The notes under the pieces were generated by a model that had not been told where the DNA came from, did not search any database, and saw only the letters and a program-made list of their open reading frames with translations. From Carnegiea gigantea (lineage: Eukaryota > Streptophyta > Magnoliopsida > Caryophyllales > Cactaceae): a stretch of 64,000 nt of DNA. The translations under genes and the position numbers were made by a program. The stretch lies in NCBI GenBank assembly GCA_029747015.1, contig JAKOGI010000353.1, positions 533,501 through 597,500 of the forward strand, given 5' to 3'. Positions 1 through 12,400 of the stretch are shown here, in pieces (position 1 is the stretch's first letter; the number at the start of each line of letters is the position of its first letter).

Positions 1-490
1 GGTATTTTTTTAATTTTCTTCTTGAGGGGGTTCGTTGACAAAAGAATATTTAAAAATGTACACAGTTGTATTTGAATTTTGCCCAATTGCGTCTACCCCC
101 CCCCCCCCAAAAAAACAAAAAAAAAGTGCTTTCTTTCATATATAAATGTTGCAAGGATGTTGATGTAAGTTTAATAAAATTAACTTTGTTTGATCACAAA
201 AGATACGTCTAAAATTGAAACCAATTCGAAATGTTCTACTATCCATTACCATTGTAGTACTTAAACAGATTTATCATGGAAACTAACCGAAACTCAAATT
301 TAAAATATAACCAATTATAAATATACACATGCAACCATTTAGGACAAAGTTTTATGAAATATACAAAATTGGGCTAAAATTTCATCCAACCTTTGTCACA
401 AAATTTACAGCTCTAGTCATTTGATGCTAACAAATGGACCACCTTTAACAACAATGTTCCTAATAGTCGATACCATTATTCCTTTTTAAG
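1..490. other. AT-rich stretch, no gene seen
   Basis: No coding region, RNA gene or transposon end was recognised here. The only notable feature is a run of 13 C followed by an A-rich tract at about 96-125. The stretch may hold the more decayed upstream part of the LINE that becomes recognisable from about 491, but no reverse-transcriptase catalytic motif could be read. Confidence 0.5.
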
Positions 491-599
491 TTGTTCTACA
501 TAATTGTCGACAATTTTAAACTAAACAAGTATCAAACATTTGACACTAAAAGTAGATTTAAAATGCAATGTCACAAACATACGCTGCTTTCATTTGAAA

Positions 600-1660
600 A
601 GGGAGTCAAAAAGAACATCGATCATTTCGGTGCTAAATCATTAAATAAGACATTGGCAAAACTCTACAATTGGAAGACAAAAGTTGTATCTAATTGATAG
701 AGGTTAATATTGAAGCACTGTCTGCTCACACCATGAAATGCTTTAAATTACCTCAAAAACTAGCCTTTCTTTTGAAAAGTTCCAGAAAGTAGTAAAAGCC
801 TCCCTATGATAGTATGGGATGAAGTATGTTTACCAAAATCTGCAGGTGACCTAGATCTATGCAAGACAGAAGCAATCAACACAGCCTTTAAAGTTAAAGC
901 CACATGGAAACTCTCTAATGGCACGGGGGTCTGGGTAGATTAAATGCAAAAGAAGTATTTAGTCGATGAAAATTTTTTAAGATGTATGCCTAAGCAAATG
1001 GACTCTTGGACATCGAAATTAATTCTAAAAAATAGAGAGGAATTCCAACATGGAGTATGATTGAAACTAGGTCTTGTAAATTGCATTAATTCTTGCTTGG
1101 ATAACTAGTGTGCGAATGATTGTCTTTACAATCTTATGAACGAGGCTGATTCTTGTGAAATTGATACAAATATCAAGGTTTCCAAGTTCATTACTCCTTC
1201 GAAGGCTTGGGAAGTCTCACTACAATCAATAGTTAATGATGTTTGCTTACAAATGATAATAGCCACTCCTATACTCGCGGTTCCCATAATGAATTCTCTT
1301 TTGCTCGAATCTATCAGTTAGTGGTGAATTTTCCACTAAAATGGCCAAATGGGCAACCCATGATGTAAATATGGTCCCTTCCCAATACTTGGAGCTTAGA
1401 TGGACATGAAACCATATGAAACTTAAATATCATGCCAAAACTCAGTTTTTGCATAGCAACTTTGCCATCACTCCCTCCTGAGCAGAGGAACCCTACTTAA
1501 GAGGGGCATGAATTTAGACCCTTTATGTCCTCTTTCTAATGAGGAATTGAGGATACAACACACCTTTCTCTTCCAATGTCAACCAACAAAAAAAGTATGG
1601 AATGCTGCCTTTCTTCACAAAATGGTTATCTATTGATGTTTCAACACTTTAATGTACCAA
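600..1660 (+). pseudogene. LINE ORF2 remnant: RT tail and zf-RVT
   Basis: The plus strand carries phrases typical of plant LINE ORF2 after the RT domain. About 640-690 reads LAKLYNWKTKVVS, like the LSNWKAKLLSQAGR motif. About 730-765 reads TMKCFKLPQKLAF. About 805-925 reads WDEVCLPKSAGDLDLC followed by FKVKATWKLSNGTGVWVD, matching the W-VCLPKSEGGLGLR motif. About 1495-1580 reads LLKRGMNLDPLCPL and, after a frame change, IQHTFLFQC, matching the zf-RVT pattern in which C..C and H..C would bind zinc. These pieces lie in different frames with stops between them. The product would have helped target-primed reverse transcription in the nucleus. It is certainly broken. Confidence 0.75.
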
Positions 1661-1878
1661 CATTCCTCAATTTTTGTCACAATTCCGTATTTTTATCTCT
1701 AAGAGTGTGATGAACAGAGTTGTGGGATTATGGTGTAATCTTTGGAAATCTAGAAATAGCGTTGTTTTTTCCGGAATGAATCCATAAATTTCATTTCCAC
1801 TTTACTTCGAGCTAAAAACACATGCACCGAATGGAGCATTAGACACAAACTCGCACAAAATTTTCAACCTTCCAACAT

Positions 1879-2325
1879 TTGCACCCCCTAAATGCGCAAA
1901 AACTATTGCATTGGATACCGTGGAAGAAACCACCAAGCGGATTCATCAAACTCAATTTTAATGGATCCAAACCATCTCATATAGTAGCGGGAGGCTACAT
2001 TATTCGCCGATGGGATAATACCTTTCTACAAGTGGCAGCTTTCAACTTAGATTCAGCATTGGTTCTACTAGCAGAAGCAACGACAATAGGGAATGAAGTC
2101 AAAGCATCAATAGAAGCAAGACATGCTTACATTGAGATTGAGGGTGGCAACAGAACACTAATTCAAGCACTTTAAAGGAAAATCTAGGTGATGTAGAAAA
2201 ATCCAAGTAGTCATTCAAGACACAACCCTTTATTTCTATCTTGTGCTAAATCAATGTACCACATACTTTTCGAAAAGGCAGTCATGCGGCAGATGAACTT
2301 GCTCGATTCGGTACCTCATAGAAAT
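1879..2325 (+). pseudogene. LINE RNase H domain remnant (RVT_3-like)
   Basis: A 98-codon open frame (1879-2175) begins with a W-PP-G-IKLNFNGS motif, then GGYIIRRWDNTFL and LAEATTIGNEVKASIEA. These match the plant LINE RNase H domain, where the D of the N-DGS motif and the E of the AE motif are catalytic. Here the D has become N (NFNGS), so one acidic catalytic residue appears lost. After a stop the frame changes, and RKGSHAADELARFG at about 2273-2320 matches the C-terminal REAN-AAD-LAK motif holding the last catalytic D. The domain would remove RNA from RNA:DNA hybrids during retrotransposition. It terminates the LINE coding region that starts upstream. Confidence 0.8.
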
Positions 2326-2905
2326 TTACTTTCTATTCTATATGATGACGTCTTAAATAACCCTTAGAAGAAGGGATACTTAGACTGTATTACTTACTTT
2401 TCATTACCACAAGAAAAAGAAAGAAAATTACATCTAGCTTCTCTGTTGTGGTGCTGCAACCCCCAGAAGGCAAAAACACTCTTTTATTTAATTATTAATT
2501 TATTTATTGGGTTCATGGGACAGCATAAAAATTGACGTACAGGTAATGCGCATACACATCTTCAATATCACCATCGAAAACTCTGCCTATTGAACTACTT
2601 GACATCGATAATAAGACAATCGATAGTGCCATGAATTGGCTTTGCCATCAGCGTCGGGATCCACCATATGAACTTTAGAACCAGTAATTAGGATGATTCA
2701 AATCGACCAATTCAATAATCGGATGAACTTTGTGTTGATATTGAACATAGTTTAGATTTACTTAAAAAATAGAAAATAATGTATTTTCGTACTAAATGAT
2801 CACTTTATGCCAATCTCACATTGAAATAAGTTCAGCTCGTGTCGGGTTTGTATTCCTCCAGTAATTTCAAGTTGTGTTCCAGTCATGTTACCGTGTTCAT
2901 TAGCC

Positions 2906-2982
2906 TTTCCTAATGAAATATTATCATATATCCATTTTGACAAGAGGTAAATGCTATTTTTGACCATCAACTTTTAAAATTA
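2906..2982 (+). repeat. 77-bp direct repeat, copy 1
   Basis: This copy differs from 4717-4793 at only about two positions near its right end, while the flanking AT-rich DNA on the right does not match. It starts TTTCCTAATGAAATATTATC and includes TGACAAGAGGTAAATGC. The spacing between copies is 1,811 bp. Confidence 0.9.
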
Positions 2983-4716
2983 CTAGTATTATATCCCTAA
3001 CTATGCAAGGACTTGAGTTAATTTTGTTATTAAACAATAATTAAAATATATTGATTTATTAAAATAAGTTAAATTTTATATGATAGAATAACTATTATGC
3101 TATCGTAATCGTTCATAGAAACATAGGTTTTCTCTTGTTTTTAATTACATCACTTAAAATTACATTTTTTTAATATTAAAATTATTTATTTAATTAGGTT
3201 AAGTTTTAACCTTTAATATGCAAATCATAATCTTGTCATTTGATGCATTATATATTTTTTTCAATATGATTTAGTTAAGAATATGTTACTATTCTACTAA
3301 TTATTGCATAAATTATTCATTAAGTGGTTTCATTAAGTGGTCAATTCTTTTAATTTAATGTAGCATTGTGTTAAATTAGCTTTACTCTTTTGTAGCTATT
3401 CAAATACCTATGTAGTTAGATTTTGTAAAATTAAATTTCATTCGCAAAGTAATAACATATATGACAACATATAGTGAAGCCTATTTTTTTTTTTTCCTTT
3501 TGAAGGTTAATAAATCCTAGTTAATAACATTAATGTTAATTAATATGAGTCAACTAATATCCACCAATTACAACTTGTCAATTCATTATTTTATGCCACA
3601 TTAGCTTGCCACATGTCATTCATACATGATTTGTATCCAACTTTTAATATATATATATGATTTATTTATATCCTTGCGATGCAAAGACATAATTCAAACT
3701 TTTTTAAATGTATTCATAACATCATAGATAATTTATTTTCGAATAGTAAAAATAAATCGATGTGTCAGATTATTTAATTATCAAAAGTTAAACACTTTCC
3801 TAGATTCTTTTTTGTTGTAACATCTTCTCCATTCTTAATTTGAACTCACTTTTTTATTTTATTTGTTCAGTTTTTTATTATTAAATGATTATATTTTTGG
3901 AGAATAAATTTTATTACCAAATAGTAACAACTATATGACATTGGATCACTTTAATATAAAGAATTGATATTGCATTATAAAATAATTATTTTTTTGAGTT
4001 ATCATTATTTCTTTTTCTTTTTGCATTAAATTATTTTAAATTCCTTTTATATATGTATCATAATTATTTATTTACTACTATTTAAAAATTATCTAATATA
4101 TGAAATGTCTTTTTTTTTGTGGGCAAGTTTTAGTAGATAAAATGGATCAACTTTTTTATTTATAATTTAATAAAAATTATATTATCTTCTTACTGATGAC
4201 TACATAAGATTTGTCAAAAGTGCATGCAGGAATTTTGGGCAATTGTTATTTTAAATTCAATTAAATATAAATAAGTAATAAAAATGTGTCAATTTTAAAG
4301 GTAATAATAATTTTATAACAACATAATTATTGTTTTTTGAGTTATTATGGTGTCTTTTATTTTTTACCTTTTAAATCACTTAAAATTCATTTGTTTTCAT
4401 AATATAATTATTTATCTACTATTTTCTTGTCAAAATTTTCTAACATCTGTAACATCTATTTTTATAGGCAAACTTTATGGGCCACCTTTTGAATTTATTA
4501 ATGCAATGAATATTTTATTATAGTATATTAATAAATATATAAGATAGGCAAAAAGTCATTTTTTAAAATAAATATAGCATTGCATTAGTTAAATCATAAA
4601 TGGACATTTATGTAGTTAATTAATTCTACATGGCATTACATATGGCATCCTAAATGGCATGACACATGGCACTCATATGTTGATTCCATCCAACTTTTAA
4701 TATATATATATGATTG

Positions 4717-4793
4717 TTTCCTAATGAAATATTATCATATATCCATTTTGACAAGAGGTAAATGCTATTTTTGACCATCAACTTTCAAAATTA
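4717..4793 (+). repeat. 77-bp direct repeat, copy 2
   Basis: Second copy of the repeat at 2906-2982, in the same orientation. It is directly preceded by a TA-rich tract and the CCAACTTTTAATATATATAT phrase that also occurs near 3638. Confidence 0.9.
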
Positions 4794-5099
4794 TTGTTGA
4801 ACCCCCTTACCTTTGGCATTGTTTTTATAAAAAGGAAAATTATTTACTCCATATTATTTAACCTCCTCACGTACATGTTGTTTTTATCATATACCCATCT
4901 CGACATAGAGGACAATATTCTGAAAGTTGAAGTTCGACAATAACATTTACCTACAAGTCATGTTGTTTTAACCCTCAAACAGGAATGAGGGAAGCATGAC
5001 AATGGACGACGTTCATCGGGACAAGTAGACGCAATTCCTTTGGCTTTTGTCTTGTCTAAATTCTTAAGGGAACAAATAGAAAAGACGATCTACCCTCTC

Positions 5100-5664
5100 T
5101 CGATGTGCTCAGACGATTCTATGTTAGAAGTTTCAACAGACAATAAACCAAGATAGAAACATCCATCTACTCAAACTTTGTGCAATTTGGAGAGGAGGGA
5201 GGGGGGTTGAACAACGCCAAAAGGCACAAGAAAATAATGTGCCACAGTCCAAACTGGCCAAAATCATCCAATCAAATTTGAATTGTCAAGATACAAATCA
5301 ACAAATAGCAACCCCACATGGCAAATAGCAGCTGAGGAAGGCATTACTGGCTGCAGATACTAAACTGAAATTACAGGCAGACAGGCAGTTAACAGAAGTT
5401 GAGGTTCGCGCTTACAGACAGCTCACTCCGGCAGTTTTACTGGAGGAAAGAAATTAAAGAGACAAAAAACCTTTGGCCAGACATTCTTAAGCTATGCGAC
5501 CACAATGCCTGGAGAATACGTCCAGCATCAAATTTCCACCACCGGAAATCTCTGCTTATAATTGAATTTGGTAGGAGATCAATTGGGATGTTGGCATACC
5601 ATGCAGCATCATGAGTCATGAGCCCGATTTTGGCTACACACTTCCATTTGGCCCATGATGATTG
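5100..5664 (-). other. Likely 3' UTR and downstream flank of the BPA1-like gene
   Basis: The DNA beyond the TAG stop on the minus strand shows no other gene. Part of it is probably transcribed as 3' UTR. No clear AATAAA signal was identified, so the transcript end is unknown. Confidence 0.4.
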
Positions 5665-8600
5665 CTATGCAGCAATAGGATCCTGCAACAGGATCCAGGT
5701 TAACGAAAATATAAAGTAATAACTAGTCCATATATGATTATCAGGCAGAACGAACCAAAACCAGCTCTTAACTCGAACTCTTCAACTCGGTTTCAACCGG
5801 TAATTCATATAACACAACCTCAAATCGACTGATCAAAAAGGTTGCACAAGCCAACCCACATCAGAATTGATCCGACCCAACCCACACCCACCTGTACCCT
5901 GTTATGATCTCTGTCCATGCTACATTATCAATCATCCTAAAAATGCCCAGACAACTGACTCAACTCCACACTAACCCAAGATATACTCGGTCAGACCCAA
6001 AACTATGTGCACCAAAAATGGCAGCCTAATCTGAAAACAATGCAATCAACCTGATCTGACTCAAACAGTCAAACATGACTAAGTAGGCCCAACACGATCT
6101 GAGATTACCTGACACAGAACCAATCCGAATAATCCACTGGCCAGGTCTAAGTTATATGACAACCAAAGAAGCAAATGTAGAACTATCACTAATCACTATG
6201 GGAACCTCATTAAATTTATGTATGCACTTTCACAATCATGGATGCTGACATTACTAAAAGCACTAAGCTTGATTATATGATAGAAGATGGAAGATGTCCT
6301 GAGGGCTGAGGACCAACCTTAGCAGTAAGATTTGAAACGGCCATTTGGAACGTTTCTCTAGTTTTTGTACCAGCAACATGTCCAGCCTTTGCTACTTTGC
6401 TAAAAGCACCATTCAGCCATGCTGCTCCAGCAGTAACATACCTGTTGAACCAAATTTAACTTCAGCAGAGCAAGTCATTGATATCATTTGATATTTTGCA
6501 CATCAATATGCTCCCACACAAAATGACCAAAAATTTTGCAGAAGTAGACAGAGTGGGCCAAAACCATGACAAAGAGCTGAATTGATAATGATGCAAAATG
6601 AAGAGCCAAGTTACCTGCTTGACTTGACAGCTGATCCGGTATTATTTAATTTCCTCTCTGCAGCAAGTATGGCCGCCATTGTTTTGTCTGAGACATGAAG
6701 CCTTTGATCCACAGACTTCACTTTCTCATTGACCACTGAAATTCCGACAGTGAGCTTCTCTGTCAGCCCAACTCTCTTGTCAAATGACAAGACCTTGGCA
6801 GATGCACTAGCCGTCAACTGATGCTTCTCATCAAAAGCTTTAGCCTTGTTCACAGCATCTTGTCTAATGGCAGAGCCTCTAGCTATCATGTTGGAAACAA
6901 CTTCTTGAGCTTTACTGACATGTACTTTTCCCTTGGACACGCCAGCTTTAACCTGCTACAACATTAAAAAAATAGATTTATCCATATCAGAGCACGGACA
7001 GGGTTGTCAATGTAAATGGTTTGCAAAAATAAGAGCACGAAGCAACAGGTATGACTACCACCCAACTTAGCCGAGGAAGGCATACTTAAGTTTATGATAT
7101 GATGTACACTAATCAATAATTGACTATGCATGTCAGAAGGAAGCCAAGAATACAAATCTGACATGTGGATATTCTTTACTGCTGGACTTCAAGCAACATA
7201 AGAATCTGTTGGTCAGTTGATGTGATGTTTGGGGCCAATGGAAGTGATAGTAGTGTGACCTGGAGGTCATTCGTTGAAGCTGTCGCCCGGGGGGGGGGGG
7301 GGACTTAATTTGACCCTGGATCCAGTAAATATTGCTAATCTAAATTTAGTAACCTAGGTTCAATAAAGTACTCCACAACAAAAGCCAGTATAGTTTAGTG
7401 AACCTTTTGTAAAGGCTGAGTCTATCTCCCCAGATTCAGGAATATACAGAAAATTAAAGATAATATAAGTTTGCATCCAACCAGACGACAATATAGCCAT
7501 TGTAAATTCATCCAACTCATGGCAATTGCCAAGGGTCATAGATGAATGTATCAAATGATAACTGCATATGAATACCGCTTCAGACAATAATATGACTGCA
7601 GGCTAATCAGAAGGACGACAAGCAACCCTTCCCAGGATCATGCTTACCTCAACATTGGTTGGTGTCTCTTCACTATTAGTTCTGCTGACTGCATTCTCCA
7701 CAACTCTTACTTCCTGAAGAAACAACAATCAACAATGAAGAATAGAAACCAAAGGACTCACACAGGTTCAGTATCAGTTGAATGAAATTACCGTATGAGG
7801 ATTTACAACATAATTTTCTGCAAGTGTTATAGTCACAATGCGGTCCACTAAAGTTGCCCCCTGCATAGTGAATAGATATCAGACAAGACTGGGTTTGAAA
7901 GCCAATGGAGATCAAGCAGTAGTTAAACAAAGACAACTATAATAAGGCCAAATGGCTACAATTTGACATAGAGAAGTGAAAAGTACAGCAATGAGAAATT
8001 CAAAGGCAACATAATCAGTTTGGTACTTTCAGGATTCAAATGTAATGTTGACTTATTTGTGCAATATTACATCAACAATCTAGACAGCTTAAAACAGTGC
8101 TTTTGGTGGATTTCTTCAGCTTGGATTGCAGTGGAATAAGCAAAATGCATCTCTAAATTGTCCTCTACTTTCTTCTATGAAATAGTAGGCAGTCAATCGT
8201 TTCCAATCGATGTTCAAACTGAACGAGCACCTCTATAATTCAAGTTTAAGGCTGCCATATCTGATCACCCCATACCATGCCTAGGTGGAAGCCTCTGTGG
8301 GTATGAATTTGGTAATGTTATTTTTTATTTGCATGTCTTACAGGATTTATTCAGAATAATATCGGGATTTAACATTTGCAGATAGGGACAACTATCACTC
8401 CTTTAGGGTTGATTCAACTGTAGAAGGCTTGCCAGTATAATATGGCCTGCAAAGTAAGATCTTGAGATGAATTGAATCAAGTTTACAGAAGGCTTGAATT
8501 GGAGGAATTGGAATCTTGTCCATCATGCTCCTTTAGAGATGCAGTGATAGAGAGAAATAACAACTGACACTTAACAAGAGATGTAAAATAAACAGAACAG

Positions 8601-11484
8601 ATCAAGCAAATCAACTTATGAAGCCCAGATATTATAGTTTATATAAAAGTCTCTCAGCTATTTAAAAACAAGTTGGTAACAGTCAGTAGCAATAACACTA
8701 TGCAGCATGAGAACGAAGAAGTGATATGACGGTAGAACCGAATACAGCCAGTCTACAATCAAAAAATTATTTACATAATACATCCTCATGAGTTATTTTC
8801 AGTACATTTGAGCTTCTAAATTCAAAGCTAACTGTCCCACTGCAGTGACAGATTACATAGTTTGCATTTAGCTCTTCATTATATTGGACTTTTTTATGCA
8901 TCAATTACCATCTAAATGCAGCGTTCCCATCAGTGGTACAGCATATTTAGATTTGACTAGATGCAAAGGAAGCACCTTACAGAGGTACCACATACATCCA
9001 ATCACAAAGTCAACAACATCACAAGCAGAAGCAAAAGTTCCCATTATCTCAAAAATAGAGACTATGAACTTGGACTAACTGGGAAAAGAGTGAGAATTCC
9101 CAATATCCTAGAACAGCACCCCAATTACGGTTATTGAAACTAAAAATAGAAATAAAACTCCAGAATGCAAAGAAAGGTCATTTTGTGAAACTTAAGAAAC
9201 TAGGATGTCCTGCTCCTCGTTTCCTTCATGCATAAGCAATTTTTTTTAAAAAAAAAAATTGTGTCCAGTCTCATGGGATACTGAGCTTCATTTTAGGAAT
9301 TCAATGTCTACTTGTAACTCTATTTGGCTCTTTTGAGTTCCTAAAACAAAAGGTCGCCGCAATAGGGTGCGATAGAGTATAGACTCAATCAGCAGAGTGC
9401 AATCCACCTCTCCAGACAGTTCTTAGTGCAGGAGGTATGAGCTACCTTCCAGCCCCCAGCCAGTTTCAAAGCCCAACCATCAGCGTTCCATCAAGCCTCC
9501 ACCCCCTTTCTGGTGGTGGTGAGGCTTCACGTGGAACCTGGACGAAAGCATTACATGTACCATATATATGTTTGAGTATCATCCTGGAACCAACCAGTTT
9601 TGTGCTCATGACAGGGCCTCTTACATGACAGTGATGAAACAGGCATAGGATCTTTCCATCATTCATTTGCAGACAGTTAAGACTCCAAAATGGTACACCC
9701 TAATCCATTGCTCCATGCAAAGTTCAATGCATATTTTACTGCCAGATAGCTTTGATGAAGTGATAATTGAGCAGTGCACCGGGTAAATGAGCTTCAGGCA
9801 ACTACAATATCAATAACATCTTTTTTGGCTAACATGCGAAAACCTTTTCGGCCAACCATCAGCATAAATCAATAAGTCTGAGGAAAAGAACATGCACCAC
9901 ATGTGATCCAAAATGTATCGTAAGGTTAATCATGGAATTCCTGTTCACTCCAAAAAAATTCTCCATCAGCAATATAGCCACAAAAACAGCGATATTTAAA
10001 CAATCCCACTCTTATGATGGGCTAGCTCAAAAAACTTGTGATCATTATGTAAAAGGAAAAGTAATATCAAGAAGAGAATACTACATGCCAGGACTAGACA
10101 TGAGAGAGACAGACAGACAGACAGACAGAGAGAGAGAGAGAGAGAGAGAGATAGAGGAATGTAGAGCATTGGAAGTTGATCCAATTAAGTAAAAACTTGA
10201 AAAGGCAGACCCCCTAAGATTTGCTCCTGCATTTGTCCAAGGGGAGGGGGGAAAAACCCGCCCTCCTGTACCGTAAGAACTTTACAGTAAAAACATCCTT
10301 GAACAAATGAAAGTGTTTCTCCGCAACTAGTTGCCCCCAAGACATGACTTGGAAGCCATATTACTCCAACCAACTAGTGCTTTCTTCCTTTCCACAGTCT
10401 ACGCAGAGAACTTTTAAATGATCTTTGATCATAGCCAGACAATTCATGACTCCTGCACCACTAATAAACGCTCACTTGACATAAATAGCAGCAATTCGCA
10501 ATGGACTCAGACAATTCGGATTGCAGTTTACACACACATCAAACATATTGCCCCATCATCCCTCCTCCTCTGAAGCATCGAAAATTAAGTGCACATTGTT
10601 ATCTTCATCCAAGTTTGTTACATATGAAACAATTTATGATATCTCCCCCCAAACAACACATAACTAAACTGAAACGTATTTTGATGCCACAAAGTTGATA
10701 AACAATAAACGGCATGTGGAACTTGGCACTGGTTTTTACCAATGGGTGCCCTCAAATGGAACTTCCCACACCATTTGGAGTCAATCCAACAAGGAGCTCT
10801 ACGTCGCAGAATCAAACAAAATGCATAATGTAGGGTCCCTTAACACAATAATCAAAAGAAAGCCCAAATTAAATGCATTAAAAAAATTGAATAAATGCGT
10901 CACCAAACTTGGAGTACTTAAAAGGAAATTACCGAAAGCAACAAGGCAATTTCAAGCGCTCTTTCTTCTGTAAATGTAACAAATGCTGTCCTTGATTTTG
11001 CAGATTCACTGTACCCAAAAATTAATAAAGGGGGGAAAAAAAACCAAGAACCCATTAATTAAAACCGAAATTTAAAGCTAAAACAAAGTCATGCGAATAC
11101 AGAAAACTGCAATTAAGCTCAACCCAGAAGAAAGAAAAAGTAACAAACCGGCGGATCTCAATGTGTTCTATTTCACCAGAAAAGGAAAAAAAGTCATAAA
11201 TTTCTCTATCTGTAGCTAGATCTGATAAATTGCCCACCTTAACTGTCTTACTCTGATGAACAAACACGGAAAAATAGAGAGGAAGATACAGAAATTATTA
11301 GTTCTAAGCAGGCAGAAAGGCCAGAAAGGAAAGATTCAGCAATATGGAGAATGATTGTTTGAAGTTGAACTTGCCTGCATTATGGGCAAAGAAGAGAAAT
11401 TGCTTTTTGTCAGCCAAATTTCTCTCTCTGTTTGATATTTGCTTATCCAGCTGGGTATATTTCCTGTTTCTTTCTTCTTACCAT
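5665..11484 (-). CDS. BPA1-like: RRM protein, BPA1 (binding partner of ACD11) family, 8 exons
   Basis: A split gene encoding 265 aa. Coding exons in gene order: 11484-11482 (ATG only), 11252-11149, 11008-10933, 7860-7792, 7713-7648, 6952-6615, 6441-6318, 5682-5665 (ends TAG). All junctions are GT-AG and the frame runs through all eight (798 nt). Residues 2-80 form an RNA-recognition motif with RNP2-like VKVGNL (5-10) and RNP1-like SRTAFVTF (41-48). Residues 107-260 form the helical C-terminal region of this family, with DEKHQLTASASAKV, VNEKVKSVDQR and AAERKLNNTGSA, and the protein ends in AVSNLTAKDPIAA. In Arabidopsis BPA1 binds ACD11, a sphingolipid transfer protein that restrains cell death; that role here is inferred from family. 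Length matches the family (about 260 aa). The start is the least sure point: the ATG abuts a GTAAG donor, but it is the only choice I found that keeps the frame open into the RRM. Confidence 0.92.
7861..10932 (-). other. Large intron 3 of the BPA1-like gene
   Basis: This 3,072-bp intron lies between the exon ending LEIALLLS and the exon starting GATLVDRIV. It has a GTAATTTCC donor at 10932 and a TATGCAG acceptor ending at 7861. It makes up about half of the gene and has no recognised coding remnant on either strand. It contains a (CAGA)n/(GA)n microsatellite at about 10107-10152. Confidence 0.85.
10107..10152 (+). repeat. (GACA)n(GA)n microsatellite
   Basis: Compound simple repeat on the plus strand: several CAGA units followed by about 11 GA units, inside intron 3 of the BPA1-like gene. 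Confidence 0.95.
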
Positions 11485-11822
11485 TTGTATGCAAAGTGGA
11501 GGTTGGGAGTTACTTTTACAGGAAGGGACAACTCAGCAGCAGCCAGCAAATGAGAACAGCAAAGCCGTATGGCACTTGATTGCACCTCGCAAACGGGTCA
11601 TCTGACTTGCGTTCAGATTAGTTTAAGTTCGGCTCGACTTATATTTGTGTTGATCAATTTTAATTTTAGTTGTATTTTACTTGTTCTGGAAAGTTGGACG
11701 AATGCGACTAAGTGAAATTAACACGAATTTAGTTAACAATTCATCTTTTACTTACTCGGACTTATATCTTATATTCTTACTCTAAACTTGAAGAGGTACA
11801 TTGCTTAATCGATTTAGGCAAA
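11485..11822 (-). promoter_or_regulatory. 5' UTR and promoter-proximal region of the BPA1-like gene
   Basis: The region upstream of the start codon on the minus strand. The start codon context is ACAAATG. The first tens of bases upstream are less AT-rich (CTGCTG-type runs near 11530-11550), as expected for 5' UTR. No TATA box could be assigned with confidence. Confidence 0.35.
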
Positions 11823-12400
11823 ATTCAAATTGATATGCGATAAGTCAATACATGACTTCTGACCCAACTCAAACTTATTCAAAAATATTACAAAAGGGAA
11901 GTTGCAATAGATAATATTTGAAAGTATAAGGCTAAGTGAATTAACTATTATTTAATTTAACCAACCAATTCAATCGATTTGTACCTAAATTTGACTTTAA
12001 ATTTAAAATAAAATCAAATTAAAATTAGACAAATTCGAATTAATATGTTCCAAATTGAATGTAGTTACATAGATTGAGAAACGGGAAGTCCTAATAGATA
12101 AATCTAAGTGAAATTGGCTTGTATTTAACCTATCAGTTCAATTGATGCACACCTTTGTTTAACTCTGAATCTCAAATTAAACCTATTGATTTAGAGAAAT
12201 TCAAACTAATATGATTCAAATCAAGTGTATTTACATGGATTGAGAGACACGAAGTTGCAAAATATAAGACTAAGTGAAATTGACTCACATTTGGCTTATA
12301 TTTTAATTTGACTCATAATTTAATATAAGTCCAACCAATTTATACAAATTTAAAATTGATATGTTCCAAATTGATTAATCTATATGGATTCAAATTGATA
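11823..12400 (+). repeat. Degenerate tandem-like repeat, about four units
   Basis: Four diverged units begin with AAATT(C/T)-AA-T-ATATG at about 11823, 12028, 12198 and 12347. Three continue with a GATTGAGA-AC-(G)GAAGT phrase and then CTAAGTGAA(A)TT. Spacing varies from about 150 to 205 bp, so units carry indels. No coding potential was seen. The units may come from an old satellite or from an internally repetitive transposon. Confidence 0.6.

Larger units (their letters stand above)
491..2400 (+). mobile_element. Degenerate LINE (non-LTR retrotransposon), 3' half
   Basis: This is the 3' part of a plant L1-type retrotransposon, seen as an ordered series of protein remnants on the plus strand. 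They are the region after the RT domain (about 600-950), a zinc-binding zf-RVT segment (about 1490-1600) and an RNase H domain (1879-2325). The order RT tail, zf-RVT, RNase H is the normal order at the C-terminus of plant LINE ORF2. Several frame changes and stops break the reading, so the element cannot be active. The 5' half with the endonuclease and RT catalytic core is missing or unrecognisable. An A-rich stretch (2409-2430) follows the last domain and may mark the 3' end. No target-site duplication was identified. Confidence 0.8.
2400..5400. other. AT-rich intergenic stretch with a direct repeat pair
   Basis: No gene or protein remnant was found on either strand. The stretch is very AT-rich with many short runs. 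It contains a 77-bp direct repeat (2906-2982 and 4717-4793). A second short pair ending in CCAACTTTTAATATATATAT occurs at about 3638 and 4689, which places duplicated pieces on both sides of a 1.7-kb segment and suggests an old duplication or a transposon too decayed to class. Confidence 0.5.

Noticed and set aside
6273..6317. Read-through end of the BPA1-like gene (stop at 6273)
   Set aside because: Continuing past AAG at 6318 gives a non-family tail, whereas splicing to 5682 gives the family ending DPIAA. An alternative transcript remains possible.
11353..11390. Alternative start ATGCAGGCAAG for the BPA1-like gene
   Set aside because: Joining it to the exon at 11252 does not keep the reading frame with a GT donor; the frame meets a stop. 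The ATG at 11484 with a GTAAG donor fits better.
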